The translations under genes and the position numbers were made by a program. A DNA stretch of 64,000 nt from Mesorhizobium sp. M00.F.Ca.ET.216.01.1.1. GTDB lineage: Bacteria; Pseudomonadota; Alphaproteobacteria; Rhizobiales; Rhizobiaceae. Shown piece after piece: positions 8,916-17,806 of the stretch; the first letter of the stretch is position 1, and each line of letters begins with the position of its first letter. Under the pieces are notes generated by a model. It saw only the letters and a list, made by a program, of their open reading frames with translations. It was not told the origin of the DNA and searched no databases. Location of the stretch: assembly GCF_004010325.2 (NCBI RefSeq), contig NZ_SADR02000012.1:1-64000 (forward strand). The letters are read 5' to 3'.

Positions 8916-10658
8916 ATGGCAAAACTCGACGCCATTACGCTTTCGGTCCTCCAGGCGGCGCTGCAGCAGGTCTGCGACGAGATGGACCTGACCTTTTCCC
9001 GCGCTGCGTTCTCGCCCGTGATCGCGGAGGCCAACGACCGCTCTGACGGCATCTATTCGGCCGTCGATGGTTCGCTGATCGCGCAAGGCAGCCAAGGCCT
9101 GCCGGTGTTCGTCGGCGTCATGCAATATTCGACCAAGACGGTGATCGAGATGATCGCCGCCGGGCGCTGCCTGCCGCCGGAGCCGGGCGATATCTACATC
9201 GTCAACGACCCCTATCTCGGCGGCACCCATCTGATGGACGTGCGCTTCGCCATGCCGGTCTACAGGAACGGCAAGATCTTCTGCTGGCTGTCGAACACCG
9301 GCCATTGGCCTGATATCGGCGGCTCGGTGCCGGGCGGCTTTTCCGCCTCGGCAACGGCGGTCGAGCAAGAAGGGCTCCGGCTGCCGCCGGTGAAATTGTT
9401 CAAGAAGGGCGTGCTTGATCCGGAGATATACGCCATCATCTGCTCCAACATCCGCGTCGCCGACCAGCGCATCGGTGACATCCGAGCACAGGCGGCAGCG
9501 CTGCTGATCGGTCAAGACCGGCTTATCGGAATCCTGGATCGTTACGGAGACGAAACAACTGTCGAGGCGATCGCCGAACTGCGTCGCCGCGCGGCCGAAC
9601 AGATGCGCGCCAACATCGCCGCCATTCCCGACGGCGTGTACCGTTCCAACGCTTTCGTCGATTCCGACGGGGTGGTGAACGAGCCGCTGACCATCGCCCT
9701 TGTCATCGAGAAAAAGGGCGACACGCTCAGCTTCGATTTCGCAGGCTCGTCGAAACCCTGCGCCGGGCCGATGAACAGCGTGCTGGCAACGACCTTGTCC
9801 TCGGTCTATCTCGCCATGCGGCACATCTTCCCGGACGTGCCAATCAGCGCCGGCGCCTTCGAGCCGCTGATCGTCAAGCGGCCGGAAGGCACCTTCCTCG
9901 ACGCAAAATATCCGCGCCCGGTGTCGGGCTGCGCAGCCGAGGTTTCGCAGCGCATCGCCGAGGCGGTATTCGCGGCGATGGTGCAGGCGCTGCCGGACAA
10001 GGTGACGGCAGCTCCAGCCGGCTCCAGCGGCAATTTCGCGCTCGGCGGCAATGATCCCGCGCGCGGCCGCGACTATGTCATGTACCAGATTTCCGGCGGC
10101 GGCTATGGCGGCAATGCCGCCCACGACGGCCTGACCAATGGCTGTTCGACCATCGGTATTTCCAAGTCGCCGCCGGTCGAGATCATGGAGCAGGCTTTTC
10201 CGGTGCTCTATCGCCATTATGCCTTGCGCGAAGGCTCGGGCGGTGCCGGCAAGCATCGTGGCGGTTTTGGGCTCGCCTATGAGGTAGAGGTTCTGCGCGG
10301 CGATGCCCGTGCCTCCTTCGTCATGGACCATGGCCGCTTCGGCCCGCAGGGCGCGCTGGGCGGCAAGGACGGCGCGGTCAATACGGTGACCGTGTTCCGC
10401 GGCGGCGAAGCGCATGTGCCGCCGCATCTTTCCAAGGAGCAGGACATCGCGCTGAAGGCCGGCGACCGCGTGCGGGTCGGCACGCCGGGTGGCGGCGGCT
10501 ATGGCGATCCGTTCCAGCGCGACGCCAATCTGGTGCTGAGGGATGTCGCCCTAGGCTATTACACGCCCGAGGAGGCCGGGGAAAAGTTCGGCGTCGCCCT
10601 GTCGGCGGACGGGCTGGCGATCAACCGGGCAGCGACGGAAAAGAGGCGCGCTGGCTGA
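8916..10658 (+). CDS. hyuB: Hydantoinase/oxoprolinase-family subunit B
   Basis: A 580-residue partner of HyuA. Family landmarks are EANDRSDGIYSAVDG near residue 37, GDIYIVNDPYLGGTHLMDV near 90, and the glycine-rich end TPGGGGYGDPFQRD near 530. B subunits carry the ring-opening chemistry together with the ATP-using A subunit. The start is fixed by coupling, since the ATG follows the hyuA stop by one base. The gene converges on the MarR gene with only 3 bases between stop codons, so the two transcripts must overlap at their 3' ends unless they terminate inside coding sequence. Confidence 0.9.
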   Translation: MAKLDAITLSVLQAALQQVCDEMDLTFSRAAFSPVIAEANDRSDGIYSAVDGSLIAQGSQGLPVFVGVMQYSTKTVIEMIAAGRCLPPEPGDIYIVNDPYLGGTHLMDVRFAMPVYRNGKIFCWLSNTGHWPDIGGSVPGGFSASATAVEQEGLRLPPVKLFKKGVLDPEIYAIICSNIRVADQRIGDIRAQAAALLIGQDRLIGILDRYGDETTVEAIAELRRRAAEQMRANIAAIPDGVYRSNAFVDSDGVVNEPLTIALVIEKKGDTLSFDFAGSSKPCAGPMNSVLATTLSSVYLAMRHIFPDVPISAGAFEPLIVKRPEGTFLDAKYPRPVSGCAAEVSQRIAEAVFAAMVQALPDKVTAAPAGSSGNFALGGNDPARGRDYVMYQISGGGYGGNAAHDGLTNGCSTIGISKSPPVEIMEQAFPVLYRHYALREGSGGAGKHRGGFGLAYEVEVLRGDARASFVMDHGRFGPQGALGGKDGAVNTVTVFRGGEAHVPPHLSKEQDIALKAGDRVRVGTPGGGGYGDPFQRDANLVLRDVALGYYTPEEAGEKFGVALSADGLAINRAATEKRRAG

Positions 10659-10661
10659 GCC

Positions 10662-11126
10662 CTAGGCCAGCTTGGCCAGTAGCCTCATGAATGTGGCGGC
10701 TTCCTTGGCCGAGAGCGGCGCCAGTGTCTCTTCGGTGATCTCGCGGGCGACCGGGATCAGGCGCTCGATCGCGTCGCGGCCCTCGGCGGTCAGATTGACC
10801 AGCAGGCGCCTCTTGTCGACCTCGTGTTTGCTGAGTTCGACAAAGCCACGCGCTTTCAGCCGGTCGATGACCCCTTTCACTGTCGCTGCGTCCATGGCGA
10901 TCAGGCTGCCGAGCTGGTTTTGCGAGGTCTCGCCGATGTCGCGCAGCTTGGCCAAGGCGGCGAATTGCGGCGGCGTCAGGTCGGCGATGTGCGCGGCAAA
11001 GATCGCGACATGGCGCTGGTGAGCCTTGCGCAGGATGAAGCCGACCTGCTCCTGCAGATGGTAGTCGTTCTCCTCCGGCTCGTCGGCCTCGACCAGCTTG
11101 AGCAGATTCTCCTCGCCGCCGCTCAC
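10662..11126 (-). CDS. MarR-family transcriptional regulator
   Basis: A 154-residue winged-helix protein. The DNA-binding part runs from about TPPQFAALAKLRDIGETSQNQ through MDAATVKGVIDRLKARG to the wing with DKRRLLVNLTAEGRD, the classical MarR signature. I chose the GTG at 11126, which overlaps the upstream stop as GTGA. A longer in-frame extension exists but is a shadow of the upstream gene. As the last gene of the six-gene operon it is the obvious candidate to sense a heterocycle or ring-cleavage product and to bind the palindromes at 6745, 17847 and 25162. That assignment is inference from position and shared sites. Confidence 0.88.
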   Translation of the reverse strand: MSGGEENLLKLVEADEPEENDYHLQEQVGFILRKAHQRHVAIFAAHIADLTPPQFAALAKLRDIGETSQNQLGSLIAMDAATVKGVIDRLKARGFVELSKHEVDKRRLLVNLTAEGRDAIERLIPVAREITEETLAPLSAKEAATFMRLLAKLA

Positions 11127-11707
11127 CGCAGCCCGTCCCATGCCTTGATGTCTTTTGCCGCGAGGCCACCCATGCGATCGTGGACGCGCGGGCCGCAGGT
11201 CATAGCGAGACAGAAAAGGATCTCGTCGGGACGAGGGCCGTCGCTGATGCCGACTTCCATGGCGTCGAAATGGCTGCGCACATAGGCGGCGTTGATGTGG
11301 CCGAGCGGCACGTCGAGCCGCGAGCCGAAAGCGCCGACCTTCTTTGCCGACGGCACGATCGCCTTGGCGTCGCCGAGCCGCTCGCGCATCGCATAGCCAC
11401 CCGGTACATGCCACAGCGCGCCATGCTCCAGCTCGCCCGCCGAGCCGACGATGGCGCCCTTGCCGTAACCGTCGATCTGCTTGGCGTCGCCACCCAAGGC
11501 GGCAATGAGCCGGTCAGCGAGCATCAGGCCGAGCGGCTTCAGGTCGTCCATGGCGCCTTGCAGTTCTTCCACGTAGCGTCCGGCGAACGGGTTCCCCACC
11601 ACTGCCATGGCTGCAGCGCGGCGGCGCGGTACCTTCGCCACCGGTCCGCCGTCGTGAAAGATCTCCTCGGTCAGAACCGCAATCTTGCGGATCGGAAACT
11701 CAGGCAT
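11123..11707 (-). CDS. Amino acid synthesis-family protein (DUF1185/AA_synth)
   Basis: A 194-residue protein that begins MPEFPIRKIAVLTEEIFHD and contains GKGAIVGSAGELEHGALWH (about 96-114) and a C-terminal block with LAMTCGPRVHDRMGG. I recognise it as the AA_synth/DUF1185 family, whose name is historical and whose reaction is not established to my knowledge. The start is the ATG at 11707, which overlaps the UPF0280 stop by 8 bases; longer starts would run back into that gene. It overlaps the MarR gene at the other end by 4 bases. Its place between a heterocycle reductase and the regulator suggests a catabolic hydrolase or isomerase role. Confidence 0.82.
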   Translation of the reverse strand: MPEFPIRKIAVLTEEIFHDGGPVAKVPRRRAAAMAVVGNPFAGRYVEELQGAMDDLKPLGLMLADRLIAALGGDAKQIDGYGKGAIVGSAGELEHGALWHVPGGYAMRERLGDAKAIVPSAKKVGAFGSRLDVPLGHINAAYVRSHFDAMEVGISDGPRPDEILFCLAMTCGPRVHDRMGGLAAKDIKAWDGLR

Positions 11708-12581
11708 GGGCAACTTCCTTCCCTGGACTTTTGTTGGGCGCGGCGAGCGCCACGGAACCACTGATGCGTGTCTGGCCGGCAAGGAACAGCGCCGACGCGG
11801 CAATCAGGCCGCGCCGCCGGAAATCTTCGGCGACGGCAACCCCGCTGTCCAGCGCGACGGCGATTTCGCCTGATGAAAGCGGGCCGACGCCTTGGGTGAC
11901 CAAACGGTCGCCGAGGTCGCTGTCCGGCGCCAGGTCGCGTGCCGGCACCCGCTCGACGGCGGGATGACCGGGCAGGTCGACGGCGTTGGCAATCAATGTC
12001 GCAGCGGCATCGGCTTCGGCACCGGTTTGCGCCAGCACGGTGACGGCGTCGGCGATGCCGAGCGAAAAGGAGCGGCCGCGCCAGCCGCTGGTCGCGACAC
12101 CGCGAATTCCATCCTCCGCACGGAGGACGACGCGATCGGAAAGACCATGTCCAGTTCCGGCGATGGCCAGCGTCATGGATTGGCCGATGCCGAGATGGAT
12201 GGCACTGTCGCCGCCATTGTTGACATAGGCGCGGTCAAGCCGCCGCCCGGCAAGCAAGGCTTCCAGCATCTCGTCGGCTACTGAACCGGCGACGGCGGCC
12301 ATCGGCGTGATGAAGCTTTGCGCCAACGGCGCGACTGCCGCCTCCATGCGGCGCGCCGTCGGGCCAGCGAAAGCACGCGGCCGCGACGAGGACGGACGGC
12401 GCAGTTCGGGCAGCTCCGCGACCAGTTCCGGCAGGATGGTCTGGAACCGTGCCACCGCTTGGCCGTAGGCGGCGCGGCATTCGCCCGCATCGCCGAATGC
12501 CTCGATGACCAGGTCGATCGGGCCATGGTTGAGATGCAGCCGACGGCCGTCCTGCAGCCAATGCGCTTGCGGGCCGTTCAT
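11700..12581 (-). CDS. UPF0280-family protein (ApbE-like fold)
   Basis: A 293-residue protein starting MNGPQAHWLQDGRRLHLNHG. The diagnostic core is SVADEMLEALL then RAYVNNGGDSAIHLG (about 130-160), with later IRGVATSGWRGRSFSLGIADAVTVLA. These match UPF0280, distant relatives of the ApbE/RnfF flavin-transfer fold. The function is unknown. The start ATG shares one base with the upstream TGA (TGATG), so translation is coupled. An ApbE-like flavin transferase acting on the neighbouring reductase, or a separate ring-processing enzyme, are both possible, and the sequence does not decide. Confidence 0.82.
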   Translation of the reverse strand: MNGPQAHWLQDGRRLHLNHGPIDLVIEAFGDAGECRAAYGQAVARFQTILPELVAELPELRRPSSSRPRAFAGPTARRMEAAVAPLAQSFITPMAAVAGSVADEMLEALLAGRRLDRAYVNNGGDSAIHLGIGQSMTLAIAGTGHGLSDRVVLRAEDGIRGVATSGWRGRSFSLGIADAVTVLAQTGAEADAAATLIANAVDLPGHPAVERVPARDLAPDSDLGDRLVTQGVGPLSSGEIAVALDSGVAVAEDFRRRGLIAASALFLAGQTRISGSVALAAPNKSPGKEVAHA

Positions 12582-14122
12582 CACTTGGCTCCGTTCGCCG
12601 CTGCGCGCCGCAGTTGCGCCAGCGGCGGCCACGGATTGTCGGCCGGCGCACCGGTGCCATGGCGCGGATTGAGATATTCGCCGCCCTTGGCAAGGATATC
12701 CTCGACGCTGCGGATCTCCGCTTCGTAGCCTCCGAGCCTGACATAGTCGTCGCGGCGTAGCGTGAACTCGATCGGCGCCACCAGCGCCGGGGTCGGTACA
12801 TAGCCAAAGGCACCTTCCGGCACGCGGGTGACATCGACCATCAGCGTGATGCCGCCGCCCGGCCAGACATAGACCGGCGCGCCGCCTACGGTGACATACG
12901 TCGTCAGGCCCTGCACCGAGCGGGTGAGGTTGACCGGATTCTCGGTGACGCCGGCGCGTAGCGAGCCGCCGGCTCCCCCGATGAACAGCACAGTGCACAG
13001 CGCCGGTTCGCAATTGTCCTCGATCAGCCCGACCGATTTCTGCAGCCGCTCCGGGAACGGTTTCTGCACCGGCTTCAATTCGTCGTCGAGTTCGTAATAG
13101 GCGAACTGCTCGCCGGTGGTCGAGACCATCAGCAACGACAGGCCGGGGCGCGCGCCCTTCTTCGCGTTCCATTCGCCGAGGATCGACAGCGGATCGGAAA
13201 TGCTGGTGCCGCCCCAGCCAAGGCCGGGCTCGGACACCTTGAAATAGCGGCCCGGCGTCGAGCGGCGGCCGATGATCTTGATGCCGGTATCCTGCCAGCC
13301 CAGTACCTTGCCTGCCTGATGCTCGGAGACGACGCCGGTGATGTGGTCGTCGACCACCACCACCTCGTCGACCAGGCCGCGCCATTGGGTGGCAAACATA
13401 CCGATGGTGGCCGAGCCGCAGCCGACGCGCATGCGCTGCTCGAGCTTGCCGTCGATGACCGGCGGCTTGCCGGCTTCGACGATGACCGTGGCACCGCCGT
13501 CGATGGCAAGTTCGACCGGCTTGCGGTTGCACAGATTGAGCAACGCATCGCAGGTGGCGCGGCCTTCGGCCTTGGAGCCGCCGGTCAAATGATGCACGCC
13601 GCCCAGCGACAGCATCTGCGAACCGTACTCGCCCGTCGTGACATGGCCGATCGCCTCGCCTGCCGCGCGCACCGTCGCCGTTTCGGGGCCGATATGACGA
13701 TCGGTGTCGATCTTCACCTTGACGCCGCAGTACGAGAAGATGCCCTCGGTGACGACGGTGACGAGATCGACGCCTTCGACCTCTTGGCTGACAATGAAAG
13801 GGGCTGGCTTATAGTCGGGATAGGTGGTGCCGGCACCGATCGCAGTGACGAAGCGGCGACCGGTGTTGACCAGTTCGCCGTCCCAGGCCTCGCCTTCGGC
13901 AACGAAGGGCACGACAGCGCCGCCGGTTTCGGCCGCGTGGTCGAGGATGGTCAGCGGATCCATGCGCACGATCCTGCCGCCGACATTGCCGTAGCGGTCG
14001 CAGGCGCCGGTGCGGCCGTCGGCGATGTAGCACATGACCGGACAGGCATCGCAGCGGATCTTTTCCATCACCTGCTTCTCGCTGGGATCGTGGGTTTCGA
14101 AGCGTTCGGCAAGCTCGCTCAT
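12581..14122 (-). CDS. 6-hydroxynicotinate reductase-like iron-sulfur protein
   Basis: A 513-residue protein that I recognise as similar to the 6-hydroxynicotinate reductase family, the enzyme that reduces 6-hydroxynicotinate to the 1,4,5,6-tetrahydro-6-oxo form using ferredoxin. Near the N-terminus RCDACPVMCYIADGRTGACD offers four cysteines in a C-x2-C-x3-C-x8-C pattern, suited to an Fe-S cluster. The rest is glycine-rich (TTGEYGSQMLSLGGVHH, LFIGGAGGSLRAG). It overlaps the molybdo-hydroxylase by 4 bases (ATGA) and the UPF0280 gene by one. A molybdenum hydroxylase feeding a ring reductase is the order of steps known for nicotinate degradation in Azorhizobium and Eubacterium. The substrate here could still be another N-heterocycle. 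Confidence 0.78.
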   Translation of the reverse strand: MSELAERFETHDPSEKQVMEKIRCDACPVMCYIADGRTGACDRYGNVGGRIVRMDPLTILDHAAETGGAVVPFVAEGEAWDGELVNTGRRFVTAIGAGTTYPDYKPAPFIVSQEVEGVDLVTVVTEGIFSYCGVKVKIDTDRHIGPETATVRAAGEAIGHVTTGEYGSQMLSLGGVHHLTGGSKAEGRATCDALLNLCNRKPVELAIDGGATVIVEAGKPPVIDGKLEQRMRVGCGSATIGMFATQWRGLVDEVVVVDDHITGVVSEHQAGKVLGWQDTGIKIIGRRSTPGRYFKVSEPGLGWGGTSISDPLSILGEWNAKKGARPGLSLLMVSTTGEQFAYYELDDELKPVQKPFPERLQKSVGLIEDNCEPALCTVLFIGGAGGSLRAGVTENPVNLTRSVQGLTTYVTVGGAPVYVWPGGGITLMVDVTRVPEGAFGYVPTPALVAPIEFTLRRDDYVRLGGYEAEIRSVEDILAKGGEYLNPRHGTGAPADNPWPPLAQLRRAAANGAK

Positions 14123-16908
14123 TGGTGTGCCTCCCTGTCGTGGATCACCTTGTCGCGGATCGCGGCCCGGATGCGGGTCGGCGTCGCCGGAACCTTGGTG
14201 ACCAGCACGCCGGTGGCGTGGCGGATGGCATTGAGGATCGCCGGTGCTGTCGGGATCAGCACATGCTCGCCCAACCCCTTGGCGCCAAAGGGTCCCTCCG
14301 GGTCCGGAACTTCGATCAGGATGGTCTCAATCGGCGGCACGTCGCCAATCGTCGGGATCAAATAGTCGTGCAGATTTTCAGTGCGGCCGGGGATGTATTC
14401 CTCCATCAACGCCATACCGATGCCTTGCGCGATGCCGCCCTCGATCTGGCCTTCGGCGAGTAGCGGATTGATCGCCTTGCCGACATCATGCGCGGCGGTG
14501 ATCTTGACAAGCTTCACCGTGCCGAGCTTGAGGTCGACCTCCAGTTCGGCGATCTGCGCGCCATAGCCGTAGACAGCATAGGGTTTGCCTTGGCCCTTGG
14601 AGTCGAGCGGCAGCGTCGGCGGGTCGTAGCTTTCCTCGGCGCAAAAGACCAAGCCGTCGGCATCGGCCTTCAGCACCGACAGATCGAGATGCCGTATCGC
14701 TTCGCCCTCGCGGATGACCAGGCTCGCGCCATCGAGGGCGATCCCCGCCTTATCCGAGACATTGGCAAAGCGCAGGATCTCGTCGCGCAAGGCACGGCCG
14801 GCCTTTTCGACGGCCTTGCCGGTCACGAATGTCTGGCGCGAGGCCGATGTCTTGCCGGCATCGGGCGTGATCGCGGTGTCGGCGCTCTTCAGCCGGAATT
14901 TTTCGAGCGGCAGGCCGAGCGCGTCGGCGCAGATCTGGGCGATGACCGTGTTCGAACCTTGCCCGATATCGACAGCACCCTGATGCAGGATGACCTCACC
15001 CGAGGCCGAGATGCCGACCCTGATGGTCGACGGGTTGGGCAGCGAGGTATTGCCGCAGCCATACCAGCACGACGCGACGCCGACGCCGCGTTTCCTTGTG
15101 CTGCTGCCGGCGTTGAACAGCTCGGCATCGGCGAGCGCGCGCTCCCAGTGCGGCCGCAGCGCCTCCAGGCAGTCGGCGATACCGACACCCGATTCCAGTC
15201 GCTGTCCAGTAACCGTTTCGGAACCGTTACGAAGGCAGTTTTTCAGACGGAAATCGAGTCTGTCCATGCCGAGCTTCTCAGCCAGCTCGTCATAGAGGGT
15301 CTCTTGCATAATCGTCGCCTGCGGCACGCCAAAGCCACGGAAGGCGCCTGAGATCGGGCCGTTTGTGTGGATGGCGCGCCCTTCGGCGCGGTAGTTCGGC
15401 GTGACATAGGGGCCGGAGGCGTGAACCGGCACGCGGTTGGCGACCGTCGGCCCCCAGCTGGCATAGGCGCCGGTGTTGAAATCGCCCGAGAAAACCATGC
15501 AGGTGACGCAGCCATCGCCATCGGCGCCGATGGTTGCCTCCATCTCGGCGGGATGGCGCTTGGTGGTCGAGATCATCGATTCATTACGGGTGTAGGCGAG
15601 CGCCGCCGGCCTGCCTGTCTTCATCGCCACCAGGCCGATCAGCGGCTGCAGCGAAACGTCGAGCTTGGAGCCGAAACCGCCGCCGGTTGCGGTAGGCACG
15701 ATGCGCACCTTTTCCGGCGCAAGGTCGAGCACCTTCGCGGTGTCGTCGCGGTCCATGTAGGGCGCCTGCGTACAGGCAACGACGACCAGCGTGTCGCCGT
15801 CCATGTAGGCATAGCCGGCTTCCGGCTCGATATAGGCGTGCTCGACATAGGACGTATCAATGCTGCCGGAGACAGTGAAAGCAGCACCGGCAAGTGCTGC
15901 TTCGGGGTCGCCGCGCTCGACAAAGCCTGACGTGAGCAGGTTCGCTGGACGGTTGCCGTGGATCAATTCGGCGCCGCCGGCCCGCGCCTTGCAAGGCTGC
16001 AGGACATGCGGCAGTTCGGTCCAGTTAACCGGAAAATCCGAAAGGTCGAGATCGAGGATCGCTTCGCGCTCGCCAGCAACCAGCGCCACCGCCTCGCCGC
16101 GAAAGCGCGCGCTGCCTTCAGCCAATGCCGGCTGGTCGGCAAACGGCCCGATGACGCCGAAACAATTCGTTCCCGGAATGTCGGCTGCCGTGAAGATGCC
16201 GGCGATGCCGGGACGGGCTCTTGCCCAGACGTCGAGATCACCAAAGGAGAAGCGTGCATGATAATGCGGCGAGCGGACTACCAGCACGGCAAGCGCATCG
16301 GCAGGAAAGCTGTCGCCACCGAATTTTTCGCCGCCGGTGACCTTTGGCAGGCCATCGAGGCGGATCGGCGAGGCGCCGACCGCATGGCCGGATTGCGGCA
16401 TGCGATGGTCGAGGCCGCCGGTATGGCGCGACGCATCCATCACCGCGGCGACGATCTTCCGGTAGCCGGTACAGCGGCAGAGGATGCCGCCCAGCGCATC
16501 CTGCGTTTCGGTCTCGGTCGGGCAGGGTATCCTGTCCAGAAGCGCCGTTGCCGCGACCAGCAGGCCGGGCGTGCAGATGCCGCATTGCGCCGCGCCGTGG
16601 TCGAGAAACGAGGCTTGCAGCGCCGACAGTCTGCCATTGGCGAGGCCTTCGACCGTGGTCAGCTTGGTGCCGGTCGCGGATGCCACCGGCACCAGACAGG
16701 CGCAGACCGGATTGCCGTCGACAAGCACCGTGCAGGCGCCGCAGTCGCCGGCATCGCAGCCGACCTTGGTGCCGGTCAGGCGCAGTTCGTCGCGCAGCAC
16801 CGCGGACAGCCGGCGCACCGGCGGTACCGAAACCCTGACGGCGGCGCCGTTGACCTCGAAAGCGATGTCGGCGCGCTCCATGCTCATGCCAGGCTGAGCT
16901 TTGCTCAT
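14119..16908 (-). CDS. Molybdenum hydroxylase, fused 2Fe-2S and molybdopterin subunits (xanthine dehydrogenase family)
   Basis: A 929-residue fusion. Residues 1 to about 170 are the 2Fe-2S subunit, with GCDAGDCGACTVLVDGNPVCAC, QCGICTPGLL and the second-cluster CRCTGY. A linker leads into the molybdopterin subunit, starting about 190 (RLDGLPKVTGGEKFGGDS). Later motifs include GGGFGSKLD, ISGAFRGFGVPQA, and GAKGLGEHVLIPTAPAI near the end, with the Glu expected to act as base. The fusion is unusual because these parts are commonly separate genes or part of one XdhAB pair. FAD is supplied by the upstream gene, which overlaps by 4 bases (ATGA at 16905-16908). I chose that coupled ATG; longer in-frame extensions lie inside the FAD gene. 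Such enzymes hydroxylate carbons next to ring nitrogen. The co-operonic reductase suggests a nicotinate-like acid rather than xanthine. Confidence 0.88.
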   Translation of the reverse strand: MSKAQPGMSMERADIAFEVNGAAVRVSVPPVRRLSAVLRDELRLTGTKVGCDAGDCGACTVLVDGNPVCACLVPVASATGTKLTTVEGLANGRLSALQASFLDHGAAQCGICTPGLLVAATALLDRIPCPTETETQDALGGILCRCTGYRKIVAAVMDASRHTGGLDHRMPQSGHAVGASPIRLDGLPKVTGGEKFGGDSFPADALAVLVVRSPHYHARFSFGDLDVWARARPGIAGIFTAADIPGTNCFGVIGPFADQPALAEGSARFRGEAVALVAGEREAILDLDLSDFPVNWTELPHVLQPCKARAGGAELIHGNRPANLLTSGFVERGDPEAALAGAAFTVSGSIDTSYVEHAYIEPEAGYAYMDGDTLVVVACTQAPYMDRDDTAKVLDLAPEKVRIVPTATGGGFGSKLDVSLQPLIGLVAMKTGRPAALAYTRNESMISTTKRHPAEMEATIGADGDGCVTCMVFSGDFNTGAYASWGPTVANRVPVHASGPYVTPNYRAEGRAIHTNGPISGAFRGFGVPQATIMQETLYDELAEKLGMDRLDFRLKNCLRNGSETVTGQRLESGVGIADCLEALRPHWERALADAELFNAGSSTRKRGVGVASCWYGCGNTSLPNPSTIRVGISASGEVILHQGAVDIGQGSNTVIAQICADALGLPLEKFRLKSADTAITPDAGKTSASRQTFVTGKAVEKAGRALRDEILRFANVSDKAGIALDGASLVIREGEAIRHLDLSVLKADADGLVFCAEESYDPPTLPLDSKGQGKPYAVYGYGAQIAELEVDLKLGTVKLVKITAAHDVGKAINPLLAEGQIEGGIAQGIGMALMEEYIPGRTENLHDYLIPTIGDVPPIETILIEVPDPEGPFGAKGLGEHVLIPTAPAILNAIRHATGVLVTKVPATPTRIRAAIRDKVIHDREAHQ

Positions 16909-17765
16909 GCCGCCACCTTTTCCACAGGCGCATGACCGGCGGCAGCGAGAACGGCACGAGCGACGATCTCGCGCGCCGCGTCGAGCCGATATTCGGCACT
17001 GCCGCGCACATCGCCGATCGGCGATAGCTCGTCCATCGGCGCGGACTGTATCGCATCGGCTAGCGCGTGGCTGGCAGGCTGGCCGCGCAAGGCTGCCTCG
17101 ACACCCGCAAGACGTTTGGCAACCACCGAACAGGAGCCGACGGCGATTGCCGCGTCGCTGACGATGCCATTCTCGATGACCAGGCGTGCTGCCGTCATGG
17201 CGATGGAGATGACGAGATAGTGCCGCGCGCCGAGCTTGACGAAAGCAGAGGTTCCGGCGGCCGCATGCTTCGGGACACGGATGGCCGTGACCATTTCGCG
17301 CTGCTGCAAGGCCGTCCGGCGATTGCCTAGGATGAATTCCCCCAGCGGCAGATAGCGGGTCGCCGCCGCCGAACGCAGTTCGACCTCGGCGTCGAGGATG
17401 AGCAGCGCCGGCACGCCGTCGGCCGCCGGAGAGGCATTGCAGAGGTTGCCGGCGATGGAGGCAGCATTCTGGATCTGCACCGAGCCAACCTCCCGTGCCG
17501 CCTGTTTCAGCGCATCGAAGGCCACCGGCAGCGGATGACGGACAAGATCGGTCCAGGTCGTGCGCGCGCCGATGACCCAATGGCTCTCCGTCTCAGCGAT
17601 CCCGCGCAAGACCGCCAGGCCGTTGATGTCGAGGATATTTTCGCGGAAAGGCTTGCTGCCCTGCGCCGGATAGAAATCGGTGCCGCCGGCAAGGATGCGC
17701 CACGGAGCCTCGTCAAGCAAAGCGAGCGCCTCGTCTACCTCGGTGGGTTTCGCGTAACGGATCAC
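16905..17765 (-). CDS. FAD-binding subunit of the molybdenum hydroxylase
   Basis: A 286-residue protein of the CO-dehydrogenase/xanthine-dehydrogenase flavin family: WRILAGGTDFYP (22-33) and then a block with IQNAASIAGNLCNASPAADG near 100 are the two FAD-binding loops, and the C-terminal domain carries RLDAAREIVARA. It passes electrons from the 2Fe-2S centres of the fused subunit encoded downstream to NAD or another acceptor. The start is a GTG at 17765, supported by AAGG six bases ahead of it. That site lies in an 18-base unit that is tandemly duplicated. This is the first gene of the six-gene operon ending with the MarR gene. Confidence 0.9.
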   Translation of the reverse strand: MIRYAKPTEVDEALALLDEAPWRILAGGTDFYPAQGSKPFRENILDINGLAVLRGIAETESHWVIGARTTWTDLVRHPLPVAFDALKQAAREVGSVQIQNAASIAGNLCNASPAADGVPALLILDAEVELRSAAATRYLPLGEFILGNRRTALQQREMVTAIRVPKHAAAGTSAFVKLGARHYLVISIAMTAARLVIENGIVSDAAIAVGSCSVVAKRLAGVEAALRGQPASHALADAIQSAPMDELSPIGDVRGSAEYRLDAAREIVARAVLAAAGHAPVEKVAA

Positions 17766-17770
17766 GCTTT

Positions 17771-17806
17771 GCCTTCCCAGAAAATGGGGCCTTCCCAGAA
17801 AATGGG
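17771..17806 (-). repeat. Perfect 18-base tandem duplication holding the ribosome-binding site
   Basis: The unit GCCTTCCCAGAAAATGGG occurs at 17771-17788 and again at 17789-17806, followed by a partial third copy (CCTTCCC, 17807-17813). On the coding strand each unit is a small hairpin, CCCATTTTCTGGG, followed by AAGG. The copy next to the gene puts AAGG 6 bases before the GTG start of the FAD-subunit gene. Copy-number change by slippage would move or duplicate the Shine-Dalgarno site. Confidence 0.75.

Noticed and set aside
8892..10427. A 511-codon frame antisense to hyuB
   Set aside because: hyuB has all family motifs on the plus strand; this frame shows none and is histidine/arginine-rich shadow.
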